The position numbers and the translations under genes are program-made. A model generated the notes under the pieces. It worked only from the letters and a program-made list of their open reading frames with translations. It had not been told where the DNA came from and did not search any database. Shown here piece after piece: positions 27,699-36,627 of a stretch of 64,000 nt of DNA. Source of the DNA: Burkholderiales bacterium (GTDB lineage: Bacteria > Pseudomonadota > Gammaproteobacteria > Burkholderiales > SG8-39); contig JACZJT010000010.1 in assembly GCA_014860445.1 (NCBI GenBank), forward strand, positions 1 through 64,000, written 5' to 3'. The stretch's first letter is position 1. Every line of letters starts with the position of its first letter.

Positions 27699-28517
27699 CT
27701 AGTCGCCCTCGAACACCGGCTTTTGCTTCGCCACGAAAGCGTTGTATGCGCGTGTGAAGTCCTTGGTCTGCATGCAGATCGCCTGCGCCTCCGCTTCCGT
27801 CTCCAGCGCCTGCTCGATCGTCTGATTCCATTCCTGATGCAGGCACTTCTTGGTCATCGAATGCGCGAAAATCGGCCCGTCTGCGATATCTTTTGCCACT
27901 GCGTGCGCGCGCTCCATCAGCTTGTCTTTGGGCACGATGTCATTGTAATAACCCCATGCCTGCCCTTCCTGCGCCGACATCGCACGCCCGGTGTAGAACA
28001 GCTCCGACGCACGCCCCTGACCGATGATGCGCGGCAGAATCGCGCAGGCTCCCATGTCGCATCCGGCCAGACCGACACGCACGAACAGGAATGCAGTCTT
28101 GCATTCCGGCGTACCGTAGCGCAGGTCGCTCGCCATCGAAATGATCGCCCCGGCTCCCGCGCATATGCCATCGACCGCCGATATGATCGGTTGCGGACAG
28201 GTGCGCATCTCCTTCACCAGATTGCCGGTCATGCGCGTAAATGTGATCAACCCGCCCATGTCCATCTTGGTCAGCGGGCCGATAATTTCGTGAACATCGC
28301 CGCCGGAGCAGAAATTGCCGCCCTCGCCGGTGAACACCACGGCGCGCACATCTTCAGCGTATTGCAGCTTGTGGAAGGTGTCGCGCAATTCCGCGTAGCT
28401 TTCCAGCGTAAGCGGATTCTTGCGCTCGGGCCGATTCAGCGTGATTGTGCCTACCCTGTCTTTCACTTCCCATTTGAAATGTTGCGGACGCCATTTGGCG
28501 GCTTTGAGTTTGTACAT
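27699..28517 (-). CDS. Crotonase-superfamily enzyme (enoyl-CoA hydratase/isomerase-like)
   Basis: 272 residues. Fold marks are clear: [13 protein letters not shown], the oxyanion hole [10 protein letters not shown] and [15 protein letters not shown]. However both glutamates of true enoyl-CoA hydratase (Glu144 and Glu164 in the rat enzyme) are replaced here, by Ile in GAGAI (about residue 125) and a hydrophobic residue in TAFLFVRVG. Asp154 in [15 protein letters not shown] lies where dienoyl-CoA isomerase has a catalytic Asp. It therefore probably binds an acyl- or aryl-CoA but may isomerise, hydrolyse or cleave it rather than hydrate it. 38 bases after the SDR gene. Confidence 0.85.
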   Translation of the reverse strand: MYKLKAAKWRPQHFKWEVKDRVGTITLNRPERKNPLTLESYAELRDTFHKLQYAEDVRAVVFTGEGGNFCSGGDVHEIIGPLTKMDMGGLITFTRMTGNLVKEMRTCPQPIISAVDGICAGAGAIISMASDLRYGTPECKTAFLFVRVGLAGCDMGACAILPRIIGQGRASELFYTGRAMSAQEGQAWGYYNDIVPKDKLMERAHAVAKDIADGPIFAHSMTKKCLHQEWNQTIEQALETEAEAQAICMQTKDFTRAYNAFVAKQKPVFEGD

Positions 28518-28555
28518 TTGAGTCTCCGTATTGCTGTTGATGAAAGAGGGTTGCC

Positions 28556-29302
28556 TTAGCCGGCCAGGGTGAGTCCGCCGCTGACGCTCAGGGTCTGGCC
28601 CGTGACGAATGCGGCCCGGCCACTGGCGAAAAAGAGCACCGCATCCGCGATTTCAGAGGGCTGCGCGAGGCGGCCCATCGGCGTGACGCGGACGAAGGCT
28701 TCGCGGTGCTTTTCCGGTATTACCGCGAGCAGCGGCGTGTCAGTCGGTCCGGGACAGACGCAGTTCACGTTGATGTTGAAGCGCGCCATTTCGCGTGCCA
28801 GCGACTTGGTGAAAGCTATGGCCCCGCCTTTTGCGCCGGAATAGACCGACTCTCCCAGGCTGCCGACCCGTCCCGCGTCGCTGGAAACGGTAACGATCTT
28901 GCCGGACTTGCGCTCGATCATGTCGTCGAGAAACGCGCGCGTCACGGCGATTGGACCGAACAGGTTCAGGTCGATGACCTTGCGCCAGAAATCAGTTGTG
29001 TTCTTGACAAAAGGTTCGACCTTGCCCCAGCCGGCGACGTTGGCGACGATGTCCACGTGTTCCCGCTTTGCGTAGGCCGCGCGCTTGAACGCCTCGATCG
29101 ATTCGAGGTCGGTCACGTCGAGTCGGATGAAGTCCGCACCGAATCCCTTGGCGCGGATTTCCGCAGCGCATTGTTCACCAGCGTCCACTGCAATATCGCC
29201 AAGGAGCACATGCGCGCCGGCCTGTGCCAGAGTTTCCGCCGTCGCCCGCCCGATTCCGGATGCCGCTCCGGTGATCACCGCCGTTTTTCCGTCTATTCGC
29301 AT
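28556..29302 (-). CDS. Short-chain dehydrogenase/reductase
   Basis: 248-residue classical SDR. Cofactor loop [18 protein letters not shown]; acidic residue DI at the end of strand 2 (LLGDIAVD) suggests NAD rather than NADP. Catalytic Ser in [13 protein letters not shown] and Tyr/Lys in VYSGAKGG. The substrate is probably a hydroxyacyl-CoA or an alicyclic alcohol of the catabolic island. GGAGTGAAAA precedes the ATG. First gene of the leftward arm. Confidence 0.9.
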   Translation of the reverse strand: MRIDGKTAVITGAASGIGRATAETLAQAGAHVLLGDIAVDAGEQCAAEIRAKGFGADFIRLDVTDLESIEAFKRAAYAKREHVDIVANVAGWGKVEPFVKNTTDFWRKVIDLNLFGPIAVTRAFLDDMIERKSGKIVTVSSDAGRVGSLGESVYSGAKGGAIAFTKSLAREMARFNINVNCVCPGPTDTPLLAVIPEKHREAFVRVTPMGRLAQPSEIADAVLFFASGRAAFVTGQTLSVSGGLTLAG

Positions 29303-29360
29303 TTTTCACTCCACAAAAGAAAAAATCCTTGTCAAACCGCCGCGTTCAAAACCCTTTTCA

Positions 29361-29383
29361 GCAGCACTTTTATCGGATACAAT
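29361..29383 (+). promoter_or_regulatory. Sigma-70 promoter of the rightward catabolic arm
   Basis: TACAAT (29378-29383) is a good -10; 17 bases upstream the -35 is TTTTCA (29355-29360), weaker. Transcription would start near 29390, inside the palindrome, and leave a leader of about 260 bases before the FAH gene. Confidence 0.5.
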
Positions 29384-29388
29384 CCAGG

Positions 29389-29406
29389 TGAATGAACATT
29401 CATTCA
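29389..29406. promoter_or_regulatory. Perfect 18-bp palindrome, likely TetR operator
   Basis: TGAATGAA CA TTCATTCA: 8-base arms with no mismatch and a 2-base centre, typical in size and form for TetR-family operators. It begins 5 bases after a good -10 box, so a bound repressor would cover the start site; read leftward it lies about 85 bases above the SDR start. I saw no second copy elsewhere in the window. Confidence 0.65.
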
Positions 29407-29652
29407 TTATGATAAAGGTAACACAGCCCGCAGACAAAACGCAAGAAAGTGAGTAACGAAGCACGTGCAGCGAAGGGGCGTTTCGCGGCCGGATTCGCCA
29501 CTGCCACCTGTATCCAGCACGCGGACTGCGCGCCGTCAATTGACAGGACAGCGGCAAGTCAGCAGTATGCTTCGGGTGTCGGCGACCCATGATCGTTCGT
29601 AATTCCGGATTGCGCGCCGAAACGTTTCGATTTCATCAAAAAGGAGTCTCCC

Positions 29653-30357
29653 GTGGGTTATGCAATTGAAATGTGGCAACAGCCATCGCTGGCCGTGAAC
29701 GGAACCAAGGACCGCTTTCCGGTGCGCCGGATATTCTGCGTCGGCCGCAACTACGTCGAACACCAGAAGGAAATGGGCGGCGATGGCCGCGAGCAGCCGT
29801 TCTTTTTTTGCAAGGCGCCGCATGATCTGGTGCCGGTTGATGCGGGGGCAAGCGCGCAGATCAATTATCCGCCGATGACCAGCAACTACCACTGGGAGAC
29901 AGAGATGGTCGCGCTGATCGGCAAGGGCGGCTACAAGATCGCCGCCGAACGCGCCAACGACCACGTATGGGGTTATGCGATCGGACTGGACATGACACGG
30001 CGCGACTTGCAGCAGGTTGGCAAGGATAAAGGTCGGCCGTGGAGTTTCGGCAAGGATTTCGACCAGGCGGCGCCATGCGGGCCGGCCACACCCGCGAGCA
30101 AGATCGGGCACCCGGCGAAGGCCAAGCTATGGCTCAAGGTCAATGGCGAGTCGCGTCAACAATCGGACATCGACCAGATGATCTGGAGCGTGCCCGAGCA
30201 GATTGCATTTCTGACGCAGTACTACACGCTCGAGGCCGGCGATGCCATATTCACCGGCACGCCGGCGGGAGTGGGTGCCGCCAAGGTCGGTGACGAACTC
30301 GTCGCGGGCATCGAAGGTCTGGGCGAGCTGCGCGTGCGCGTGATCGCGCCGCTCTAA
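29653..30357 (+). CDS. Fumarylacetoacetate hydrolase family protein (fumarylpyruvate hydrolase-like)
   Basis: 234 residues from GTG 29653, with AAGGAG 8 bases upstream. FAH fold: FPVRRIFCVGRNYVEHQKEM, metal glutamates in HWETEMVALIGKGG (Glu82, Glu84) and Asp in YAIGLDMTRRDLQ; TGTPAGVGAAKVGDEL near the end. It resembles fumarylpyruvate hydrolases of gentisate pathways (NagK type), which split a 2,4-diketo diacid. Here it is followed by an aryl-CoA ligase, a carboxymuconolactone-decarboxylase-like protein and an extradiol dioxygenase, and would act on the ring-fission product. Confidence 0.88.
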   Translation: MGYAIEMWQQPSLAVNGTKDRFPVRRIFCVGRNYVEHQKEMGGDGREQPFFFCKAPHDLVPVDAGASAQINYPPMTSNYHWETEMVALIGKGGYKIAAERANDHVWGYAIGLDMTRRDLQQVGKDKGRPWSFGKDFDQAAPCGPATPASKIGHPAKAKLWLKVNGESRQQSDIDQMIWSVPEQIAFLTQYYTLEAGDAIFTGTPAGVGAAKVGDELVAGIEGLGELRVRVIAPL

Positions 30358-30374
30358 GCATTACGCTGCGCCGC

Positions 30375-31847
30375 ATGAACGCTGCCGGCTACCTGCTCGC
30401 CACCGGACAGGCCGGCGCGGTCGCGCTCGAATGCGGCGCAGAGCGATTGACCTACGAAGAACTGCGCGAGGCGGTAGCCCGTTCCGCCGGTGCGTGGCGC
30501 GCACGCGGCCTCGAACAGGGGGAACGCGTGCTGGTATTCGCACCAGACGGTATTGCCTGGGTCATCGCCTATCTGGGCGCGATCTGGGCGGGCGGCGTGG
30601 CAGTCGGACTGAATTCACGCCTGTTCGAACGCGAACTCTCGGTCGTGCTGTCCGAATCCGGTGCGCGTTTTATCTGGTGCACTGAAGGTTCGCGTGAGCT
30701 GGTGGAGCGCTTGCTTGCGAAGGTCGCAGTCCCCGCGCAGCTGGTCATCGACAAACATTGGGTTGAGGGGCTGGCCAAGGCGGCGCCCGTTGCCGCAGCC
30801 GAAATGGCCGACGACGCGATGGCCTTTTGGGTGTACACCTCGGGCACCACCGGCCTGCCCAAGGCGGTGATGCACGCGCAGCGTAGCGTGATCGCCAGCG
30901 CCGATTTCGCCCGCGACATCGTCGGGCTGAGCGCGAACGATCGCATCTACGCCTCATCCAAGATGTTCTTCGCCTATGCGCTCGGAAACAGCCTTTGCGC
31001 CGGGCTGCGTCTGGGCGCAACGGTGATCCTTGACAGCGAATGGCCTACGGCGGATGGCGTGGCGGAGCTGGTTGAGCGTTACCGGCCGACGGCGCTGTTC
31101 TCGGTGCCCACGCTCTATCTCAAAATGCTGCAGTCCGGCGCGGCCGCGAGACTGCGCGCGGCCGGCGTGCGGCACTACGTCTCTGCCGGAGAAGGCCTGC
31201 CTGCGACGGTGAGGCGCGAGTGGCAGGAAGCGACCGGCGTGGCTCCGATCTCGGGATACGGGGCATCTGAAACCGTGGTCCTGGTGTTTTACTGCGATGA
31301 CGACCGCGCGCTGCTGAAACCTTCGCCGCGGGTGGAATTTCGCATGCGCGAAAACGGCGAAAGCGACACACCGCAGCGCTTGTGGCTGCGCCATCCCTCG
31401 ATTGCGATTGGATACTGGCAGCGGCCCGAGGCGCAAGACGACAGTTTCACCGACGGCTGGTTTTCACCCGGAGACTTGTTCCGGCGCCGCGACAGCGAGA
31501 CGATGGAGCTATGCGGGCGCGACGACGATATGTTGAAGATTTCCGGGCAGTGGGTGAGCATTCTGGATGTCGAACAGGCGCTGCTCGGCGCGAGCGCGGG
31601 TTCCATCGAGTCGCTTGCCGCGGTGGGTTTTGAAAACACCGAAGGTCTGGTTTCGATCGCCCTGTTCGCGGTTGCTGCGCGCGGTCAGGAATCGCAGGCA
31701 CGCGAGCGTCTGGATGCGGGCATCGCCGCCCTTCCGAAACTCAAGCGGCCGCGGCTGGTGACGTGGGTGGACGAGTTGCCGCTCACTGCAACCGGTAAGC
31801 TGCAGCGGCGCAAGCTCAAGGATCAGATCCCGGGAAGTGCGGCATAA
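30375..31847 (+). CDS. Benzoate-CoA ligase-like acyl-CoA synthetase
   Basis: 490 residues of the ANL superfamily. P-loop VYTSGTTGLPKAVMH; A5 motif GYGASETVVLVF; hinge and A7 GDLFRRRDSETMELCGRDDDMLKISG with WVSILDVEQ; C-terminal catalytic Lys in LPLTATGKLQRRKL. KMFFAYALGNSLCAGL and SAGEGLP are as in benzoate/2-aminobenzoate-CoA ligases. It is slightly short at the N-terminus for that group. Predicted to activate an aromatic acid to its CoA ester with ATP. 17 bases after the FAH gene. Confidence 0.87.
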   Translation: MNAAGYLLATGQAGAVALECGAERLTYEELREAVARSAGAWRARGLEQGERVLVFAPDGIAWVIAYLGAIWAGGVAVGLNSRLFERELSVVLSESGARFIWCTEGSRELVERLLAKVAVPAQLVIDKHWVEGLAKAAPVAAAEMADDAMAFWVYTSGTTGLPKAVMHAQRSVIASADFARDIVGLSANDRIYASSKMFFAYALGNSLCAGLRLGATVILDSEWPTADGVAELVERYRPTALFSVPTLYLKMLQSGAAARLRAAGVRHYVSAGEGLPATVRREWQEATGVAPISGYGASETVVLVFYCDDDRALLKPSPRVEFRMRENGESDTPQRLWLRHPSIAIGYWQRPEAQDDSFTDGWFSPGDLFRRRDSETMELCGRDDDMLKISGQWVSILDVEQALLGASAGSIESLAAVGFENTEGLVSIALFAVAARGQESQARERLDAGIAALPKLKRPRLVTWVDELPLTATGKLQRRKLKDQIPGSAA

Positions 31848-31935
31848 TCGAGTTTTCCGCGCCAGTGAAAACCTGTCGTCGGCAGCGCCGGATTCGGTTT
31901 TCGGTCCCGCGCGTAAATGTTCTGAGGGAGAAGCA

Positions 31936-32382
31936 ATGCTGCCACCACGCATAGACACCAAGGCGGTGCAGGCCGCAATGGGCGAATACGCCGACAAAAA
32001 AGAGACGCTGGCGCAGCGCGCCGCGATCTATCAGGAATTGATCGGGTTTGTGCCGCCGCGCATTGAGGCGCGGCTTAACGTAACCGGTGCGCTCGACCCG
32101 GAAATGCTCGATCTGCAGGAGCGCATTCGCGAACTGGGCATGTACCCGAAGTGCTTCGACGTCAAAACCGCGCAGATGATGCTATTCGGCATGCTGTTGA
32201 TGGATATGAGCGATGCAGCGCAATTGCACGCGATAGCAGCGCGGCGGGCCGGCGCAAGCTGGGAAGAGCTGCAGGGCGTGATCAATCTCTGTTTTCTGTT
32301 TCGTGGGCTGCCTGCGGCCAATCGCGGCGCGGAAATCCTCGCCAATCTGGCCAAGCGCGAAGCCGACGCGAAATCTGCCTGA
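31936..32382 (+). CDS. Carboxymuconolactone decarboxylase/AhpD-like protein
   Basis: 148 residues from ATG 31936, preceded by GAGGGAGAA. The C-terminal half is the all-helical CMD domain with the motif LHAIAARRAGASWEELQGV, which in CMD proteins holds the proton-shuttling His. There is no CxxC, so it is not a peroxidase-partner AhpD. CMD proteins decarboxylate or isomerise ring-fission products; the N-terminal 60 residues (with FVPPRIEARL) resemble no domain I know. Possible pairing with the following dioxygenase, as small subunits do in some LigAB systems, is speculative. Confidence 0.78.
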   Translation: MLPPRIDTKAVQAAMGEYADKKETLAQRAAIYQELIGFVPPRIEARLNVTGALDPEMLDLQERIRELGMYPKCFDVKTAQMMLFGMLLMDMSDAAQLHAIAARRAGASWEELQGVINLCFLFRGLPAANRGAEILANLAKREADAKSA

Positions 32383-32395
32383 GCGAGCTTACCGG

Positions 32396-33226
32396 ATGAA
32401 TTCAGGAATCATAGCCGCCGCCGTCGTTCCCCACGTACCTACGCTCGGACTCCCAGAGAACACGCCGGATTTTCAGCTTACCCTGGTCGAAGGGGAGCGC
32501 GCACTGGGAGGGGCGTTGCGCGAACTCAAACCGGATCTGCTGGTCGTCAATTCTGCCCATTGGATCTGCACCTTCGGATGGTATGCGACATCGCAGAGCG
32601 TACACAAGGGAGTATGCGTGGCCGACGAGGCTCCGGACCTGATTCCGGGCATACGTTACGAGCGCAAGGGCGACGCCGAGTTTGCCGTGGCGCTGGTTGA
32701 TGAATGGCAGGCGCAGGGAATTCCCGGCGGGCGCAACGATACCCCGAACTACGCGTGGGACTACGGTAGTCTGGTGCCGCTCCTGTATCTTGACCCTGAA
32801 GCAAAGATACCCGTAGTGCAGATTCCTACGGTCATCATGGCCGACCAAACCGAGTGCATGCGCGCCGGACGGGCGGTACATGCGACCGCGAAGCGTCTGG
32901 GCAGGCGGGCCGTGTTTCTTGCCAGTTCGGCCTTTAGCCACGATCTGGTGCGTGGACGGCATTTCAAACCGAAGCCGGAGCGCGAAGCGCTGGATCAGCG
33001 ATTCATAGATCTGCTAAAGCGCGGCGCGGTGGCTGAGGCTGTCGCGTGGTTCCCGGAATACAGCCGCGCCGTCGTCGCCGAAATGAATGGCAAGCCGTTG
33101 GCGGCCCTGCTCGGTGCCCTGCAGGCGTCGCACGAAGACGGCGCCAAGCTAGCAGGCGCGCAGTACGGGGGCTACGCCCAGTCTTCGGGCAGCGGCAACG
33201 CCAACGTCGCCGTGTGGTGCAGCTGA
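32396..33226 (+). CDS. Class III extradiol ring-cleavage dioxygenase (LigB superfamily)
   Basis: 276 residues. The Fe(II) ligands of the LigB fold can be placed: His13 in VVPHVPTL, His55 in VVNSAHWICTFG and Glu229 in VVAEMNGKP; catalytic His182 is in ASSAFSHDLV. WDYGSLVPLLYL and FPEYSRAVVAEM are laid out as in homoprotocatechuate 2,3-dioxygenase (HpaD/HpcB) and 2-aminophenol 1,6-dioxygenase. It should cleave a catechol- or aminophenol-type ring next to the hydroxyls. 13 bases after the CMD-like gene. Last gene of the rightward arm. Confidence 0.87.
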   Translation: MNSGIIAAAVVPHVPTLGLPENTPDFQLTLVEGERALGGALRELKPDLLVVNSAHWICTFGWYATSQSVHKGVCVADEAPDLIPGIRYERKGDAEFAVALVDEWQAQGIPGGRNDTPNYAWDYGSLVPLLYLDPEAKIPVVQIPTVIMADQTECMRAGRAVHATAKRLGRRAVFLASSAFSHDLVRGRHFKPKPEREALDQRFIDLLKRGAVAEAVAWFPEYSRAVVAEMNGKPLAALLGALQASHEDGAKLAGAQYGGYAQSSGSGNANVAVWCS

Positions 33227-33332
33227 ACGACGGCACGCAATCGTGACCGGACTCGCGCTAAGCGCCGGGGATTTCGCCGGTACCTAGCGGGGAACAAAAT
33301 ACCGCAGTCCAGTCCTGACGCTTGCGCACCCG

Positions 33333-34691
33333 TCAGCCGTTAAGCAGTCTTGGCAGCCAGAGCGTGATTATCGGGAACATGACCAGAACGGTCACACGGA
33401 TCATCTCGGAAATGAAGAAGGGCACCACGCCGAGAAAGATCTTGCCCATCGGCACATCCGGAACCATCGCCGATATCACAAAGACATTCATGCCCACCGG
33501 CGGCGTGATGAGTCCCAGTTCGACCACGATCAGCGCGAGAATGCCGAACCAGATCTTCAGGTCTTCGGCGGTCATGCCGAACGCGGCGTCGGCGGCGCTG
33601 ACGCCATCACCGCCGTTGATGGTAACCAGCACCGGCCAGAAAAACGGAATGGCCAGAAGGATCATCGACAGGCTGTCCATCAGGCAACCCAGGAGTATCA
33701 GCGCGATCAGCAGGATGACCAAAATCGACATGGCCGAGAGCCCGGAGTGAGTCATCCATGTTGCCATCGCCTGGGGTACGCCGCCGCGCGCCATGAAAAT
33801 CTTGAGCATTTCGGCGCCTAGCAGAATCAGGTAGATCATGCCGGTCGTGCGCGCCGTTTCGAGCAGGGACTGCTTGAACTGGGGCAGTCTTACCGCTCCG
33901 CGCGCGATGCCGTAGACGGCGACCAGAACGACGCCGACCGCGGCCGCAGGAGTCGGATCGAATAGGCCGGCGTAGATGCCGCCTATGACCGTCCCGAAGA
34001 TCACGACGACCGGCACCACACGCAGCGTTGCCCCGATGAATTCGCTGCGTTTGACTGCGCGGCCCTTGGGCCCGGATTCAGGGAAGATGGCGACGTAGAG
34101 CGCGATTGTCATCAGAAACATGATGACCGCGAGGATGCCTGGCAGCATGGCGGCCATGAACATGGTGATGATGTTCGCCTCGACGATGATGGCGTAGATC
34201 ACCAGCACCACCGATGGTGGGATGAGGATGCCGAGAACGCCGCCGGCGGCCAGGGTGCCGGTGGCCAGCGCGTCCTTGTAGTGATAGCGGCGCAACTCCG
34301 GCAACGCGACCTGTCCCATGGTGGAGGCCGTTGCGAGCGAGGAGCCGCAGACCGCGCCGAACCCGGCGCAGGCGGCGATGGCCGACATCGCGACCCCGCC
34401 GCGCAGCCAGCCGAGCCAGGCATTGGCCGCGGCGAACAGATCGCGCGACAGCCCGGCCTGGGTCGCGATCGAGCCCATCAGTACAAACATCGGTACGACG
34501 GACAGGTCGTAGATCGAGAACTGCGAGTAGGCGAGGTTTTTGAGCTGGGCCAGGAAAATGTCCGGACCGTTGATGATGGAGGTGCCTATGCCGCCGACCA
34601 GGATCATGGAATAGGCGATGGGCATCCGGATCGCGATCAGCGCGACCAGCGCGACCAGCCCGATGATTCCTGTCAGAAGGTGGGCTTCCAC
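33333..34691 (-). CDS. TRAP transporter large permease (DctM type)
   Basis: 452 residues with about 12 membrane segments, the Na+-coupled transport subunit of a TRAP system. Family features: PSVVLVIYAIIVEANI (the conserved P-x-S helix hairpin), GSSLATASTMGQVALPEL and the C-terminal ELGLITPPVGMNVFVI. It ends 106 bases from the end of the convergent dioxygenase gene. The three TRAP genes are contiguous and leftward. Confidence 0.93.
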   Translation of the reverse strand: MEAHLLTGIIGLVALVALIAIRMPIAYSMILVGGIGTSIINGPDIFLAQLKNLAYSQFSIYDLSVVPMFVLMGSIATQAGLSRDLFAAANAWLGWLRGGVAMSAIAACAGFGAVCGSSLATASTMGQVALPELRRYHYKDALATGTLAAGGVLGILIPPSVVLVIYAIIVEANIITMFMAAMLPGILAVIMFLMTIALYVAIFPESGPKGRAVKRSEFIGATLRVVPVVVIFGTVIGGIYAGLFDPTPAAAVGVVLVAVYGIARGAVRLPQFKQSLLETARTTGMIYLILLGAEMLKIFMARGGVPQAMATWMTHSGLSAMSILVILLIALILLGCLMDSLSMILLAIPFFWPVLVTINGGDGVSAADAAFGMTAEDLKIWFGILALIVVELGLITPPVGMNVFVISAMVPDVPMGKIFLGVVPFFISEMIRVTVLVMFPIITLWLPRLLNG

Positions 34692-35234
34692 TTAATTCCG
34701 GTCAGGTGATGCAGTTTTGACGGGACGCATCTCCATAATCGCTTCGTGGAGGGTGACGCCCGCCGCAAGCACGAGCAATGCGAGCGAGGCCAGGATAGGC
34801 GGGTAGGCGACCCACTGGGGAATGTTCAGAATGGTCGTAACCTCAGGGTAGCGAATGTAGCTGACCATCCCGTTCGACATCTTCCATAGCAGTATGATGG
34901 AGAAGAATGCCGCGACGACTGCCGCCAGCAGAGTGAACACGGCTATGGTTATCCGCGACGCCCCGGCGGTGAAGATATCGGCGGTGACGTTGGCACCTTT
35001 CAGTTGGCAGTACGGCAGGAAGCTGAACGCGACGATGGCGACGCCCATCTTCACCAATTCGAAGTCGCCGGGCACCGGGTAGCCGAGCACGGCCAACGAG
35101 ATGACCGACCAAGTGTTCATCAGCGCAATGAGTACGAGGAGCACCCCGCCGAGGAGTGCCCATCCCTCGATGATGCGACGGGCGAGGTCGTCAAACCTCG
35201 CCCATCCCCGTTTTTCCGGCCCTTCAGCGGCCAA
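34692..35234 (-). CDS. TRAP transporter small permease (DctQ type)
   Basis: 180 residues, four membrane helices, family motif around FLPYCQLKGANVTADIFT (helix 2-3). Joins DctM and holds it in shape. The stop and the DctM gene start abut without a gap; the binding-protein gene ends 1 base upstream. Confidence 0.9.
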   Translation of the reverse strand: MAAEGPEKRGWARFDDLARRIIEGWALLGGVLLVLIALMNTWSVISLAVLGYPVPGDFELVKMGVAIVAFSFLPYCQLKGANVTADIFTAGASRITIAVFTLLAAVVAAFFSIILLWKMSNGMVSYIRYPEVTTILNIPQWVAYPPILASLALLVLAAGVTLHEAIMEMRPVKTASPDRN

Positions 35235-35235
35235 C

Positions 35236-36282
35236 TTACTTGGAGTACTTGGCGATCAGTTTGCGCGCCTTTGCCACCAGCGCCGCGCCGTCGATGCCCT
35301 TGCCTTTAACTTCGGCGATCCAGCGATCGACCACGGGTTCGAGCTTGGTGCGGAAGGCCGCCATCTCGGCGTCGGTCAGCATGATGTGTTTGTTGCCCGA
35401 CTTTACCGCGACCGCAATGCCGCCATCGTCATTGGCGGCCCAGATCTCGCCCACCTTCTGCCACCAGTCGGGACCGGAGGCGTCCCTGAAGGCCTTCTTG
35501 ATGTCGGCTGGCAGTTTATCCCAGCGCGCCTTGTTCATCGACACCTGGAAGGTGGTGGTGCCAAAACGGCTCTTGTTCGGACCCTCGATATCGTACTCGG
35601 TCTGATCCTGCAGCTTGAGCGGCGGAATGATCTCCCACGGGATGAGCGCGCCGTCGACTATTTTCTTCGACAGCGCCTGCGGCAATTGCGGCACAGGCAT
35701 GCCGACCGGCTGTGCGCCGAGCGCCTCGATGACCCAGGCGCCCGTGCGGCCGGGGATGCGTATCTTCAAGCCCGCGAGGTCGGCCGGTGTGCGCACCTGC
35801 TTGTCGACCATCTGGAAAGCTTGACCTGCGTGCACGTGCAGGAACATGACTTCTACGCCCCCGTACTCGGAGGCGAGGTCGTCCTTGAACATGTCGTACA
35901 TGGCGCGCGAGGTCGCGCCGGGATTGTTGGTATGAATGAACGGCAGTTCGAACACCTCTGTACGCGGGAACAGCGCCGCGGTGTAGCCGTTGACCGTCCA
36001 GGCGAGGTCGACGACGCCGTCACGCACCTGATTGATCAGCTGCGGCGGCGCACCGCCCAGTGTCATCGATGGATAAATGTCGATCTTGACGCGCCCGCCG
36101 GAATTTTTCTCGACCTGGGCCGCCCACGGTTCCAGCATCTTGGTCTGGGCAGGCGCCTTCGCACTCAGGAAATGGTGCAGCTTGAATACGAACTCGGGTG
36201 CGGCCTGTGAAGGTACGGAAAAGGCCATGGCCAATCCCATGAGCGCGCCGGCAAGCGCGATACGCTTTGATTTACCTATCAT
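35236..36282 (-). CDS. TRAP transporter substrate-binding protein (DctP type)
   Basis: 348 residues; signal peptide about 1-27 (AFSVPSQAAPEF). DctP fold: the carboxylate-gripping Arg lies in LAGLKIRIPGRTGAWVIEALG, followed by the GAQPVGMPVPQLPQAL helix start. Such proteins bind organic acids, often aromatic or keto acids. Location beside the island makes the pathway substrate a fair guess. AGGAGG precedes the ATG. Confidence 0.92.
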   Translation of the reverse strand: MIGKSKRIALAGALMGLAMAFSVPSQAAPEFVFKLHHFLSAKAPAQTKMLEPWAAQVEKNSGGRVKIDIYPSMTLGGAPPQLINQVRDGVVDLAWTVNGYTAALFPRTEVFELPFIHTNNPGATSRAMYDMFKDDLASEYGGVEVMFLHVHAGQAFQMVDKQVRTPADLAGLKIRIPGRTGAWVIEALGAQPVGMPVPQLPQALSKKIVDGALIPWEIIPPLKLQDQTEYDIEGPNKSRFGTTTFQVSMNKARWDKLPADIKKAFRDASGPDWWQKVGEIWAANDDGGIAVAVKSGNKHIMLTDAEMAAFRTKLEPVVDRWIAEVKGKGIDGAALVAKARKLIAKYSK

Positions 36283-36627
36283 GATGACTCACTCCTCCTT
36301 TTTGATTGACTACCCTGAATACTGTTCTGACTCAACCGGGCCTGATGTCCCCAGGCAATAGATTGCTATTTCTACAAAGCCATAGTCGACGGGGAACCCG
36401 GTGCGCCCGGCAGATCGATGCACGCGTGTCGTCGCCATGCAGGCTCGCAACTTACACGTTGGGCGTTTGCGGCCACTCCGGGCTCCCCCTCCGCAGCAAT
36501 TGACCGGATATTGAAAGGAATTATTGGCCAATCACGGGTCAATCTACAACAATGAGGATCGCACCGCAACGGCTAGACGGTGCAGCGGCGGTTCGCGAAG
36601 CGTCGCTAAAAATCCTCTAAATGAGTT
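36283..36627. other. Intergenic region before the TRAP genes
   Basis: 345 bases between the DctP gene start and the end of the MFS gene. ATTGACC (36499-36505) and GGTCAAT (36537-36543) are inverted copies around an off-centre TTGGCCAA (36524-36531): a possible regulator site about 220 bases above the TRAP start. No convincing promoter pair, terminator, tRNA or small gene seen. Confidence 0.4.

Larger units (their letters stand above)
29303..29652. other. Shared control region of the catabolic island
   Basis: 350 bases between divergent genes. The left third holds the promoter and palindrome listed separately; ATG 29409 opens a 15-codon frame (MIKVTQPADKTQESE) without a ribosome site. The right part (29460-29640) shows TTGACA at about 29539 with no properly spaced -10 and otherwise nothing I can assign. 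Confidence 0.6.

Noticed and set aside
29409-29456. 15-codon frame as a leader peptide
   Set aside because: No ribosome-binding site and no regulatory codon run or following attenuator.
30375-31847. Calling the ligase a proven benzoate-CoA ligase
   Set aside because: Motifs give the superfamily and similarity to the benzoate/aminobenzoate group only; the neighbouring genes lack box or bad functions.
32396-33226. Naming the dioxygenase hpaD
   Set aside because: Layout is similar but the other hpa genes are missing, and class III enzymes of this subgroup have several different substrates.
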